This document shows positions 13,891 through 28,510 of a stretch of DNA of 64,000 nucleotides, one piece after another. The position numbers were made by a program, and so were the translations under genes. The stretch spans positions 20,552,274 to 20,616,273 of the forward strand of contig OZ025268.1 in NCBI GenBank assembly GCA_964019165.1, in the 5' to 3' direction. Below the pieces are notes generated by a model. The model did not search any database. It was not told the origin of the DNA and worked only from the letters and a program-made list of their open reading frames with translations. The number at the start of each line of letters is the position of its first letter. Position 1 is the first letter of the stretch. The stretch is from Mastigias papua. Lineage: Eukaryota; Cnidaria; Scyphozoa; Rhizostomeae; Mastigiidae.

Positions 13891-16800
13891 CTAGCCTTAC
13901 TTTTTGGCCAAAAATGGCTCATTTTCATCACTTTTCAATCTTCAATCAAAATCAATCAATTTCAAATTTGGTCATTTGTGAGCAAATTACCAAGGCTATA
14001 GCCTTACTTTTTGGCCAAACATGGCTCATTTTCATCACTTTTCAATCTTCAATCAAAATCAATCAATTTCAAATTTGGTCATTTTTCAGCAAAATACCAA
14101 GGCTATAGCCTTACATTTTGGCCAAAAATGGCTCATTTTCATCACTTTTCAATCTTCACTCAAAGTCAATCAATTTCAAATTTGGTCATTTGTGAGCAAA
14201 TTACCAAGGCTATAGCCTTACTTTTTGGCCAAAAATGGCTCATTTCCATCACTTTTCAATCTTCAATCAAAATCAATCAATTTCAAATTTGGTCAGTTTT
14301 GAGCAAAATACCAAGGCTATAGCCTTACTTTTTGGCCAAACATGGCTCATTTTCATCACTTTTCAATCTTCAATCAAAATCAATCAATTTCAAATTTGGT
14401 CATTTTTGAGCAAAATACCAAGGCTATAGCCTTACTTTTTGGCCAAAAATGGCTCATTTTCATCACTTTTCAATCTTCAATCAAAATCAATCAATTTCAA
14501 ATTTGGTCATTTGTGAGCAAAATACCAAGGTTGTTATAGCCTTACTTTTCGGCCAAAAATGGCTCATTTTCATCACTTTTCAATCTTCACTCAAAATCAA
14601 TCAATTTCAAATTTGGTCATTTGTGAGCAAATTACCAAGGCTATAGCCTTACTTTTTGGCCAAAACTGGCTCATTTCCATCACTTTTCAATCTTCAATCA
14701 AAATCAATCAATTTCAAATTTGGTCATTTTTCAGCAAAATACCAAGGCTATAGCCTTACTTTTTGGCCAAAAATGGCTCATTTTCATCACTTTTCAATCT
14801 TCAATCAAAATCAATCAATTTCAAATTTGGTCATTTGTGAGCAAATTACCAAGGCTATAGCCTTACTTTTTGGCCAAACATGGCTCATTTTCATCACTTT
14901 TCAATCTTCAATCAAAATCAATCAATTTCAAATTTGGTCATTTTTCAGCAAAATACCAAGGCTATAGCCTTACTTTTTGGCCAAAAATGGCTCATTTTCA
15001 TCACTTTTCAATCTTCACTCAAAATCAATCAATTTCAAGTTTGGTCATTTGTGAGCAAATTACCAAGGCTATAGCCTTACTTTTTGGCCAAAAATGGCTC
15101 ATTTCCATCACTTTTCAATCTTCAATCAAAATCAATCAATTTCAAATTTGGTCAGTTTTGAGCAAAATACCAAGGCTATAGCCTTACTTTTTGGCCAAAC
15201 ATGGCTCATTTTCATCACTTTTCAATCTTCAATCAAAATCAATCAATTTCAAATTTGGTCATTTTTGAGCAAAATACCAAGGCTATAGCCTTACTGTTTG
15301 GCCAAACATGGCTCATTTTCATCACTTTTCAATCTTCAATCAAAATCAATCAATTTCAAATTTGGTCAGTTTTGAGCAAAATACCAAGGCTATAGCCTTA
15401 CTTTTTGGCCAAAAATGGCTCATTTTCATCACTTTTCAATCTTCACTCAAAATCAATCAATTTCAAATTTGGTCATTTGTGAGCAAATTACCACGGCTAT
15501 AGCCTTACTTTTTGGCCAACAATGGCTCATTTTCATCACTTTTCAATCTTCAATCAAAATCAATCAATTTCAAATTTGGTCATTTTTGAGCAAAATACCA
15601 AGGCTATAGCCTTACTTTTTGGCCAAAAATGGCTCATTTTCATCACTTTTCAATCTTCAATCAAAATCAATCAATTTCAAATTTGGTCATTTGTGAGCAA
15701 ATTACCAAGGCTATAGCCTTACTTTTTGGCCAAACATGGCTCATTTTCATCACTTTTCAATCTTCAATCAAAATCAATCAATTTCAAATTTGGTCATTTT
15801 TGAGCAAAATACCAAGGCTATAGCCTTACTTTTTGGCCAAACATGGCTCATTTTCATCACTTTTCAATCTTCAATCAAAATCAATCAATTTCAAATTTGG
15901 TCATGTTTGAGCAAAATACCAAGGCTATAGCCTTACTTTTTGGCCAAAAATGGCTCATTTTCATCACTTTTCAATCTTCAATCAAAATCAATCAATTTCA
16001 AATTTGGTCATTTTTGAGCAAAATACCAAGGCTATAGCCTTACATTTTGGCCAAACATGGCTCATTTTCATCACTTTTCAATCTTCAATCAAAATCAATC
16101 AATTTCAAATTTGGTCATTTTTGAGCAAAATACCAAGGCTATAGCCTTACATTTTGGCCAAAAATGGCTCATTTTCATCACTTTTCAATCTTCAATCAAA
16201 ATCAATCAATTTCAAATTTGGTCATTTTTGAGCAAAATACCAAGGCTATAGCCTTACTTTTTGGCCAAAAATGGCTCATTTTCATCACTTTTCAATCTTC
16301 AATCAAAATCAATCAATTTCAAATTTGGTCATGTTTGAGCAAAATACCAAGGCTATAGCCTTACTTTTTGGCCAAAAATGGCTCATTTTCATCACTTTTC
16401 AATCTTCAATCAAAATCAATCAATTTCAAATCTGGTCATTTTTGAGCAAAATACCAAGGCTATAGCCTTACTTTTTGGCCAAAAATGGCTCATTTTCATC
16501 ACTTTTCAATCTTCAATCAAAATCAATCAATTTCAAATCTGGTCATGTTTGAGCAAAATACCAAGGCTATAGCCTTACTTTTTGGCCAAAAATGACTCAT
16601 TTTCATCACTTTTCAATCTTCAATCAAAATCAATCAATTTCAAATTTGGTCGTGTTTGAGCAAAATACCAAGGCTATAGCCTTACTTTTTGGCCAAAAAT
16701 GGCTCATTTTCATCACTTTTCAATCTTCAATCAAAATCAATCAATTTCAAATTTGGTCATTTTTGAGCAAAATACCAAGGCTATAGCCTTACTTTTTGGC

Positions 16801-18289
16801 CAAAAATGGCTCATTTTCATCACTTTTCGATCTTCAATCAAAATCAATCAATTTCAAATTTGGTCATTTTTGAGCAAAATACCATGGCTATAGCCTTACT
16901 TTTTGGCCAAAAATGGCTCATTTTCATCACTTTTCAATCTTCAATCAAAATCAATCAATTTCAAATTTGGTCATTTGTGAGCAAATTACCAAGGCTATAG
17001 CCTTACTTTTTGGCCAAAAATGGCTCATTTTCATCACTTTTCAATCTTCAATCAAAATCAATCAATTTCAAATTTGGTCATTTTTGAGCAAAATACCAAG
17101 GCTATAGCCTTACTTTTTGGCCAAAAATGGCTCATTTTCATCACTTTTCAATCTTCAATCAAAATCAATCAATTTCAAATTTGGTCATTTGTGAGCAAAT
17201 TACCAAGGCTATAGCCTTACTTTTTGGCCAAACATGGCTCATTTTCATCACTTTTCAATCTTCAATCAAAATCAATCAATTTCAAATTTGGTCATTTTTC
17301 AGCAAAATACCAAGGCTATAGCCTTACTTTTTGGCCAAAAATGGCTCATTTTCATCACTTTTCAATCTTCAATCAAAATCAATCAATTTCAAATTTGGTC
17401 ATTTGTGAGCAAAATACCAAGGTTGTTATAGCCTTACTTTTCGGCCAAAAATGGCTCATTTTCATCACTTTTCAATCTTCAATCAAAATCAATCAATTTC
17501 AAAATTGGTCATTTTTCAGCAAAATACCAAGGCTATAGCCTTACTTTTTGGCCAAAAATGGCTCATTTTCATCACTTTTCAATCTTCAATCAAAATCAAT
17601 CAATTTCAAATTTGGTCATTTTTGAGCAAAATACCAAGGCTATAGCCTTACTTTTTGGCCAAACATGGCTCATATTCATCACTTTTCAATCTTCAATCAA
17701 AATCAATCAATTTCAAATTTGGTCATTTTTGAGCAAAATACCAAGGCTATAGCCCTACTTTTTGGCCAAAAATGGCTCATTTTCATCACTTTTCAATCTT
17801 CAATCAAAATCAATCAATTTCAAATTTGGTCATTTTTGAGCAAAATACCAAGGCTATAGCCTTACTTTTTGGCCAAACATGGCTCATTTTCATCATTTTT
17901 CAATCTTCAATCAAAATCAATCAATTTCAAATTTGGTCATTTGTGAGCAAATTACCAAGGCTATAGCCTTACTGTTTGGCCAAAAATGGCTCATTTTCAT
18001 CACTTTTCAATCTTCAATCAAAATCAATCAATTTCAAATTTGGTCATTTTTGAGCAAAACACCAAGGCTATAGCCTTACTTTTTGGCCAAAAATGGCTCA
18101 TTTTCATCACTTTTCAATCTTCAATCAAAATCAATCAATTTCAAATTTGGTCATTTGTGAGCAAATTACCAAGGCTATAGCCTTACTTTTTGGCCAAACA
18201 TGGCTCATTTTCATCACTTTTCAATCTTCAATCAAAATCAATCAATTTCAAATTTGGTCATTTTTCAGCAAAATACCAAGGCTATAGCC

Positions 18290-21200
18290 TTACTTTTTGG
18301 CCAAAAATGGCTCATTTTCATCACTTTTCAATCTTCAATCAAAATCAATCAATTTCAAATTTGGTCATTTGTGAGCAAAATACCAAGGTTGTTATAGCCT
18401 TACTTTTTGGCCAAAAATGGCTCATTTTCATCACTTTTCAATCTTCAATCAAAATCAATCAATTTCAAAATTGGTCATTTTTCAGCAAAATACCAAGGCT
18501 ATAGCCTTACTTTTTGGCCAAAACTGGCTCATTTTCATCACTTTTCAATCTTCAATCAAAATCAATCAATTTCAAATTTGGTTATTTTTGAGCAAAATAC
18601 CAAGGCTATAGCCTTACTTTTTGGCCAAACATGGCTCATATTCATCACTTTTCAATCTTCAATCAAAATCAATCAATTTCAAATTTGGTCATTTTTGAGC
18701 AAAATACCAAGGCTATAGCCTTACATTTTGGCCGAAAATGGCTCATTTTCATCACTTTTCAATCTTCAATCAAAATCAATCAATTTCAAATTTGGTCATT
18801 TTTGAGCAAAATACCAAGGCTATAGCCTTACTTTTTGGCCAAAAATGGCTCATTTTCATCACTTTTCAATCTTCAATCAAAATCAATCAATTTCAAATTT
18901 GGTCATGTTTGAGCAAAATACCAAGGCTATAGCCTTACTTTTTGGCCAAAAATGGCTCATTTTCATCACTTTTCAATCTTCAATCAAAATCAATCAATTT
19001 CAAATTTGGTCATTTTTGAGCAAAATACCAAGGCTATAGCCTTACTTTTTGGCCAAAAATGGCTCATTTTCATCACTTTTCAATCTTCAATCAAAATCAA
19101 TCAATTTCAAATTTGGTCATGTTTGAGCAAAATACCAAGGCTATAGCCTTACTTTTTGGCCAAAAATGACTCATTTTCATCACTTTTCAATCTTCAATCA
19201 AAATCAATCAATTTCAAATTTGGTCATGTTTGAGCAAAATACCAAGGCTATAGCCTTACTTTTTGGCCAAAAATGGCTCATTTTCATCACTTTTCAATCT
19301 TCAATCAAAATCAATCAATTTCAAATTTGGTCATTTTTGAGCAAAATACCAAGGCTATAGCCTTACTTTTTGGCCAAAAATGGCTCATTTTCATCACTTT
19401 TCAATCTTCAATCAAAATCAATCAATTTCAAATTTGGTCATTTGTGAGCAAAATACCAAGGTTGTTATAGCCTTACTTTTTGGCCAAAAATGGCTCATTT
19501 TCATCACTTTTCAATCTTCAATCAAAATCAATCAATTTCAAAATTGGTCATTTTTCAGCAAAATACCAAGGCTATAGCCTTACTTTTTGGCCAAAACTGG
19601 CTCATTTTCATCACTTTTCAATCTTCAATCAAAATCAATCAATTTCAAATTTGGTTATTTTTGAGCAAAATACCAAGGCTATAGCCTTACTTTTTGGCCA
19701 AACATGGCTCATATTCATCACTTTTCAATCTTCAATCAAAATCAATCAATTTCAAATTTGGTCATTTTTGAGCAAAATACCAAGGCTATAGCCTTACATT
19801 TTGGCCAAAAATGGCTCATTTTCATCACTTTTCAATCTTCAATCAAAATCAATCAATTTCAAATTTGGTCATTTTTGAGCAAAATACCAAGGCTATAGCC
19901 TTACTTTTTGGCCAAAAATGGCTCATTTTCATCACTTTTCAATCTTCAATCAAAATCAATCAATTTCAAATTTGGTCATGTTTGAGCAAAATACCAAGGC
20001 TATAGCCTTACTTTTTGGCCAAAAATGGCTCATTTTCATCACTTTTCAATCTTCAATCAAAATCAATCAATTTCAAATTTGGTCATTTTTGAGCAAAATA
20101 CCAAGGCTATAGCCTTACTTTTTGGCCAAAAATGGCTCATTTTCATCACTTTTCAATCTTCAATCAAAATCAATCAATTTCAAATTTGGTCATGTTTGAG
20201 CAAAATACCAAGGCTATAGCCTTACTTTTTGGCCAAAAATGACTCATTTTCATCACTTTTCAATCTTCAATCAAAATCAATCAATTTCAAATTTGGTCAT
20301 GTTTGAGCAAAATACCAAGGCTATAGCCTTACTTTTTGGCCAAAAATGGCTCATTTTCATCACTTTTCAATCTTCAATCAAAATCAATCAATTTCAAATT
20401 TGGTCATTTTTCAGCAAAATACCAAGGCTATAGCCTTACTTTTTGGCCAAAAATGGCTCATTTTCATCACTTTTCAATCTTATCAAAATCAATCAATTTC
20501 AAATTTGGTCATTTGTGAGCAAATTACCAAGGCTATAGCCTTACTGTTTGGCCAAAAATGGCTCATTTTCATCACTTTTCAATCTTCAATCAAAATCAAT
20601 CAATTTCAAATTTGGTCATTTTTGAGCAAAACACCAAGGCTATAGCCTTACTTTTTGGCCAAAAATGGCTCATTTTCATCACTTTTCAATCTTCAATCAA
20701 AATCAATCAATTTCAAATTTGGTCATTTTTGAGCAAAATACCAAGGCTATAGCCTTACATTTTGGCCAAAAATGGCTCATTTTCATCACTTTTCAATCTT
20801 CAATCAAAATCAATCAATTTCAAATTTGGTCATTTTTGAGCAAAATACCAAGGCTATAGCCTTACTTTTTGGCCAAAAATGGCTCATTTTCATCACTTTT
20901 CAATCTTCAATCAAAATCAATCAATTTCAAATTTGGTCATTTTTGAGCAAAATACCAAGGCTATAGCCTTACTTTTTGGCCAAAAATGGCTCATTTTCAT
21001 CACTTTTCAATCTTCAATCAAAATCAATCAATTTCAAATTTGGTCATGTTTGAGCAAAATACCAAGGCTATAGCCTTACTTTTCGGCCAAAAATGGCTCA
21101 TTTTCATCACTTTTCAATCTTCAATCAAAATCAATCAATTTCAAATTTGGTCATTTTTGAGCAAAATACCAAGGCTATAGCCTTACTTTTTGGCCAAAAA

Positions 21201-24200
21201 TGGCTCATTTTCATCACTTTTCAATCTTCAATCAAAATCAATCAATTTCAAATTTGGTCATTTGTGAGCAAAATACCAAGGTTGTTATAGCCTTACTTTT
21301 TGGCCAAAAATGGCTCATTTTCATCACTTTTCAATCTTCAATCAAAATCAATCAATTTCAAAATTGGTCATTTTTCAGCAAAATACCAAGGCTATAGCCT
21401 TACTTTTTGGCCAAAACTGGCTCATTTTCATCACTTTTCAATCTTCAATCAAAATCAATCAATTTCAAATTTGGTTATTTTTGAGCAAAATACCAAGGCT
21501 ATAGCCTTACTTTTTGGCCAAACATGGCTCATATTCATCACTTTTCAATCTTCAATCAAAATCAATCAATTTCAAATTTGGTCATTTTTGAGCAAAATAC
21601 CAAGGCTATAGCCTTACATTTTGGCCGAAAATGGCTCATTTTCATCACTTTTCAATCTTCAATCAAAATCAATCAATTTCAAATTTGGTCATTTTTGAGC
21701 AAAATACCAAGGCTATAGCCTTACTTTTTGGCCAAAAATGGCTCATTTTCATCACTTTTCAATCTTCAATCAAAATCAATCAATTTCAAATTTGGTCATG
21801 TTTGAGCAAAATACCAAGGCTATAGCCTTACTTTTTGGCCAAAAATGGCTCATTTTCATCACTTTTCAATCTTCAATCAAAATCAATCAATTTCAAATTT
21901 GGTCATTTTTGAGCAAAATACCAAGGCTATAGCCTTACTTTTTGGCCAAAAATGGCTCATTTTCATCACTTTTCAATCTTCAATCAAAATCAATCAATTT
22001 CAAATTTGGTCATGTTTGAGCAAAATACCAAGGCTATAGCCTTACTTTTTGGCCAAAAATGACTCATTTTCATCACTTTTCAATCTTCAATCAAAATCAA
22101 TCAATTTCAAATTTGGTCATGTTTGAGCAAAATACCAAGGCTATAGCCTTACTTTTTGGCCAAAAATGGCTCATTTTCATCACTTTTCAATCTTCAATCA
22201 AAATCAATCAATTTCAAATTTGGTCATTTTTGAGCAAAATACCAAGGCTATAGCCTTACTTTTTGGCCAAAAATGGCTCATTTTCATCACTTTTCAATCT
22301 TCAATCAAAATCAATCAATTTCAAATTTGGTCATTTGTGAGCAAAATACCAAGGTTGTTATAGCCTTACTTTTTGGCCAAAAATGGCTCATTTTCATCAC
22401 TTTTCAATCTTCAATCAAAATCAATCAATTTCAAAATTGGTCATTTTTCAGCAAAATACCAAGGCTATAGCCTTACTTTTTGGCCAAAACTGGCTCATTT
22501 TCATCACTTTTCAATCTTCAATCAAAATCAATCAATTTCAAATTTGGTTATTTTTGAGCAAAATACCAAGGCTATAGCCTTACTTTTTGGCCAAACATGG
22601 CTCATATTCATCACTTTTCAATCTTCAATCAAAATCAATCAATTTCAAATTTGGTCATTTTTGAGCAAAATACCAAGGCTATAGCCTTACTTTTTGGCCA
22701 AAAATGACTCATTTTCATCACTTTTCAATCTTCAATCAAAATCAATCAATTTCAAATTTGGTCATTTTTGAGCAAAATACCAAGGCTATAGCCTTACTTT
22801 TTGGCCAAAAATGGCTCATTTTCATCACTTTTCAATCTTCAATCAAAATCAATCAATTTCAAATTTGGTCATGTTTGAGCAAAATACCAAGGCTATAGCC
22901 TTACTTTTTGGCCAAAAATGGCTCATTTTCATCACTTTTCAATCTTCAATCAAAATCAATCAATTTCAAATTTGGTCATTTTTGAGCAAAATACCAAGGC
23001 TATAGCCTTACTTTTTGGCCAAAAATGGCTCATTTTCATCACTTTTCAATCTTCAATCAAAATCAATCAATTTCAAATTTGGTCATGTTTGAGCAAAATA
23101 CCAAGGCTATAGCCTTACTTTTTGGCCAAAAATGACTCATTTTCATCACTTTTCAATCTTCAATCAAAATCAATCAATTTCAAATTTGGTCATGTTTGAG
23201 CAAAATACCAAGGCTATAGCCTTACTTTTTGGCCAAAAATGGCTCATTTTCATCACTTTTCAATCTTCAATCAAAATCAATCAATTTCAAATTTGGTCAT
23301 TTTTGAGCAAAATACCAAGGCTATAGCCTTACTTTTTGGCCAAAAATGGCTCATTTTCATCACTTTTCAATCTTCAATCAAAATCAATCAATTTCAAATT
23401 TGGTCATTTTTCAGCAAAATACCAAGGCTATAGCCTTACTTTTTGGCCAAAAATGGCTCATTTTCATCACTTTTCAATCTTATCAAAATCAATCAATTTC
23501 AAATTTGGTCATTTGTGATTAAATTACCAAGGCTATAGCCTTACTGTTTGGCCAAAAATGGCTCATTTTCATCACTTTTCAATCTTCAATCAAAATCAAT
23601 CAATTTCAAATTTGGTCATTTTTGAGCAAAACACCAAGGCTATAGCCTTACTTTTTGGCCAAAAATGGCTCATTTTCATCACTTTTCAATCTTCAATCAA
23701 AATCAATCAATTTCAAATTTGGTCATTTTTGAGCAAAATACCAAGGCTATAGCCTTACATTTTGGCCAAAAATGGCTCATTTTCATCACTTTTCAATCTT
23801 CAATCAAAATCAATCAATTTCAAATTTGGTCATTTTTGAGCAAAATACCAAGGCTATAGCCTTACTTTTTGGCCAAAAATGGCTCATTTTCATCACTTTT
23901 CAATCTTCAATCAAAATCAATCAATTTCAAATTTGGTCATTTTTGAGCAAAATACCAAGGCTATAGCCTTACTTTTTGGCCAAAAATGGCTCATTTTCAT
24001 CACTTTTCAATCTTCAATCAAAATCAATCAATTTCAAATTTGGTCATGTTTGAGCAAAATACCAAGGCTATAGCCTTACTTTTCGGCCAAAAATGGCTCA
24101 TTTTCATCACTTTTCAATCTTCAATCAAAATCAATCAATTTCAAATTTGGTCATTTTTGAGCAAAATACCAAGGCTATAGCCTTACTTTTTGGCCAAAAA

Positions 24201-24900
24201 TGGCTCATTTTCATCACTTTTCAATCTTCAATGAAAATCAATCAATTTCAAATTTGGTCATGTTTGAGCAAAATACCAAGGCTATAGCCTTACTTTTTGG
24301 CCAAAAATGACTCATTTTCATCACTTTTCAATCTTCAATCAAAATCAATCAATTTCAAATTTGGTCATGTTTGAGCAAAATACCAAGGCTATAGCCTTAC
24401 TTTTTGGCCAAAAATGGCTCATTTTCATCACTTTTCAATCTTCAATCAAAATCAATCAATTTCAAATTTGGTCATTTTTGAGCAAAATACCAAGGCTATA
24501 GCCTTACTTTTTGGCCAAAAATGGCTCATTTTCATCACTTTTCAATCTTCAATCAAAATCAATCAATTTCAAATTTGGTCATTTTTCAGCAAAATACCAA
24601 GGCTATAGCCTTACTTTTTGGCCAAAAATGGCTCATTTTCATCACTTTTCAATCTTATCAAAATCAATCAATTTCAAATTTGGTCATTTGTGAGCAAATT
24701 ACCAAGGCTATAGCCTTACTGTTTGGCCAAAAATGGCTCATTTTCATCACTTTTCAATCTTCAATCAAAATCAATCAATTTCAAATTTGGTCATTTTTGA
24801 GCAAAACACCAAGGCTATAGCCTTACTTTTTGGCCAAAAATGGCTCATTTTCATCACTTTTCAATCTTCAATCAAAATCAATCAATTTCAAATTTGGTCA
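18290..24900. repeat. Nested higher-order repeats, 1,073 bp within about 2.9-3.0 kb
   Basis: A ten-unit block of 1,073 bp (nine 107-bp units and one 110-bp unit) is repeated from about 18,290 to 20,430. That pair recurs at a 2,893-bp offset (about 21,200-23,250). A further segment with the 105-bp unit recurs at 3,000 bp (20,346 to 23,346 region) and again at 1,175 bp (24,521 region). This is the most layered part of the array. Diagnostic variants are TCATGTTTGAGC, AAAATGACTCATT and CAAAATTGGTC. Confidence 0.8.
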
Positions 24901-24969
24901 TTTGTGAGCAAATTACCAAGGCTATAGCCTTACTTTTTGGCCAAACATGGCTCATTTTCATCACTTTTC

Positions 24970-27900
24970 AATCTTCAATCAAAATCAATCAATTTCAAAT
25001 TTGGTCATTTGTGAGCAAAATACCAAGGTTGTTATAGCCTTACTTTTTGGCCAAAAATGGCTCATTTTCATCACTTTTCAATCTTCAATCAAAATCAATC
25101 AATTTCAAAATTGGTCATTTTTCAGCAAAATACCAAGGCTATAGCCTTACTTTTTGGCCAAAAATGGCTCATTTTCATCACTTTTCAATCTTCAATCAAA
25201 ATCAATCAATTTCAAATTTGGTTATTTTTGAGCAAAATACCAAGGCTATAGCCTTACTTTTTGGCCAAACATGGCTCATATTCATCACTTTTCAATCTTC
25301 AATCAAAATCAATCAATTTCAAATTTGGTCATTTTTGAGCAAAATACCAAGGCTATAGCCCTACTTTTTGGCCAAAAATGGCTCATTTTCATCACTTTGC
25401 AATCTTCAATCAAAATCAATCAATTTCAAATTTGGTCATTTTTGAGCAAAATACCAAGGCTATAGCCTTACTTTTTGGCCAAACATGGCTCATTTTCATC
25501 ACTTTTCAATCTTCAATCAAAATCAATCAATTTCAAATTTGGTCATTTTTGAGCAAAATACCAAGGCTATAGCCTTACTTTTTGGCCAAAAATGGCTCAT
25601 TTTCATCACTTTTCAATCTTCATTCAAAATCAATCAATTTCAAATTTGGTCAGTTTTGAGCAAAATACCAAGGCTATAGCCTTACATTTTGGCCAAACAT
25701 GGCTCATTTTCATCACTTTTCAATCTTCAATCAAAATGAATCAATTTCAAATTTGGTCATTTTTGAGCAAAATACCAAGGCTATAGCCTTACTTTTTGGC
25801 CAAACATGGCTCATATTCATCACTTTTCAATCTTCAATCAAAATCAATCAATTTCAAATTTGGTCATTTTTGAGCAAAATACCAAGGCTATAGCCCTACT
25901 TTTTGGCCAAACATGGCTCATTTTCATCACTTTTCAATCTTCAATCAAAATCAATCAATTTCAAATTTGGTCATTTTTGAGCAAAATACCAAGGCTATAG
26001 CCTTACTTTTTGGCCAAACATGGCTCATTTTCATCACTTTTCAATCTTCAATCAAAATCAATCAATTTCAAATTTGGTTATTTTTGAGCAAAATACCAAG
26101 GCTATAGCCTTACTTTTTGGCCAAAAATGGCTCATTTTCATCACTTTTCAATCTTCAATCAAAATCAATCAATTTCAAATTTGGTCAGTTTTGAGCAAAA
26201 TACCAAGGCTATAGCCTTAAATTTTGGCCAAACATGGCTCATTTTCATCACTTTTCAATCTTCAATCAAAATCAATCAATTTCAAATTTGGTCATTTTTG
26301 AGCAAAATACCAAGGCTATAGCCTTACTTTTTGGCCAAAAATGGCTCATTTTCATCACTTTTCAATCTTCAATCAAAATCAATCAATTTCAAATTTGGTC
26401 ATTTTTCAGCAAAATACCAAGGCTATAGCCTTACTTTTTGGCCAAAAATGACTCATTTTCATCACTTTTCAATCTTCAATCAAAATCAATCAATTTCAAA
26501 TTTGGTCATTTTTAGGCAAACTACCAAGGCTATAGCCTTACCTTTAGGCCAAAAATGGCTCATTTTCATCACTTTTCAATCTTCAATCAAAATCAATCAA
26601 TTTCAAATTTGGTCATTTTTGAGCAAAATACCAAGGCTATAGCCTTACTTTTTGGCCAAACATGGCTCATTGTCATCACTTTTCAATCTTCAATCAAAAT
26701 CAATCAATTTCATATTTGGTCATTGTTGAGCAAAATACCAAGGCTATAGCCTTACTTTTTGGCCAAAAATGGCTCATTTTCATCACTTTTCAATCTTCAA
26801 TCAAAATCAATCAATTTCAAATTTGGTCATTTGTGAGCAAAATACCAAGGTTGTTATAGCCTTACTTTTTGGCCAAAAATGGCTCATTTTCATCACTTTT
26901 CAATCTTCAATCAAAATCAATCAATTTCAAATTTGGTCATTTTTCAGCAAAATACCAAGGCTATAGCCTTACTTTTTGGCCAAAAATGGCTCATTTTCAT
27001 CACTTTTCAATCTTCAATCAAAATCAATCAATTTCAAATTTGGTTATTTTTGAGCAAAATACCAAGGCTATAGCCTTACTTTTTGGCCAAACATGGCTCA
27101 TATTCATCACTTTTCAATCTTCAATCAAAATCAATCAATTTCAAATTTGGTCATTTTTGAGCAAAATACCAAGGCTATAGCCCTACTTTTTGGCCAAAAA
27201 TGGCTCATTTTCATCACTTTTCAATCTTCAATCAAAATCAATCAATTTCACATTTGGTCATTTTTGAGCAAAATACCAAGGCTATAGCCTTACTTTTTGG
27301 CCAAACATGGCTCATTTTCATCACTTTTCAATCTTCAATCAAAATCAATCAATTTCAAATTTGGTCATTTTTGAGCAAAATACCAAGGCTATAGCCTTAC
27401 TTTTTGGCCAAAAATGGCTCATTTTCATCACTTTTCAATCTTCAATCAAAATCAATCAATTTCAAATTTGGTCAGTTTTGAGCAAAATACCAAGGCTATA
27501 GCCTTACATTTTGGCCAAACATGGCTCATTTTCATCACTTTTCAATCTTCAATCAAAATCAATCAATTTCAAATTTGGTCATTTTTGAGCAAAATACCAA
27601 GGCTATAGCCTTACTTTTTGGCCAAACATGGCTCACATTCATCACTTTTCAATCTTCAATCAAAATCAATCAATTTCAAATTTGGTCATTTTTGAGCAAA
27701 TTACCAAGGCTATAGCCCTACTTTTTGGCCAAAAATGGCTCATTTTCATCACTTTTCAATCTTCAATCAAAATCAATCAATTTCAAATTTGGTCATTTTT
27801 GAGCAAAATACCAAGGCTATAGCCTTACTTTTTGGCCAAACATGGCTCATTTTCATCACTTTTCAATCTTCAATCAAAATCAATCAATTTCAAATTTGGT

Positions 27901-28510
27901 CATTTTTGAGCAAAATACCAAGGCTATAGCCTTACTTTTTGGCCAAAAATGGCTCATTTTCATCACTTTTCAATCTTCAATCAAAATCAATCAATTTCAA
28001 ATTTGGTCAGTTTTGAGCAAAATACCAAGGCTATAGCCTTACTTTTTGGCCAAACATGGCTCATTTTCATCACTTTTCAATCTTCAATCAAAATCAATCA
28101 ATTTCAAATTTGGTCATTTTTGAGCAAAATACCAAGGCTATAGCCTTACTTTTTGGCCAAAAATGGCTCATTTTCATCACTTTTCAATCTTCAATCAAAA
28201 TCAATCAATTTCAAATTTGGTCATTTTTCAGCAAAATACCAAGGCTATAGCCTTACTTTTTGGCCAAAAATGACTCATTTTCATCACTTTTCAATCTTCA
28301 ATCAAAATCAATCAATTTCAAATTTGGTCATTTTTAGGCAAACTACCAAGGCTATAGCCTTACCTTTAGGCCAAAAATGGCTCATTTTCATCACTTTTCA
28401 ATCTTCAATCAAAATCAATCAATTTCAAATTTGGTCATTTTTGAGCAAAATACCAAGGCTATAGCCTTACTTTTTGGCCAAACATGGCTCATTGTCATCA
28501 CTTTTCAATC
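24970..28510. repeat. 17-unit higher-order repeat, 1,822-bp period, two copies
   Basis: Seventeen units (one of 110 bp) recur at 1,822 bp. A distinctive unit reading TTTTTAGGCAAACTACC followed by TTACCTTTAGGCC occurs near 26,510 and 28,332 and fixes the register. Occasional single-base differences separate the copies. Confidence 0.85.
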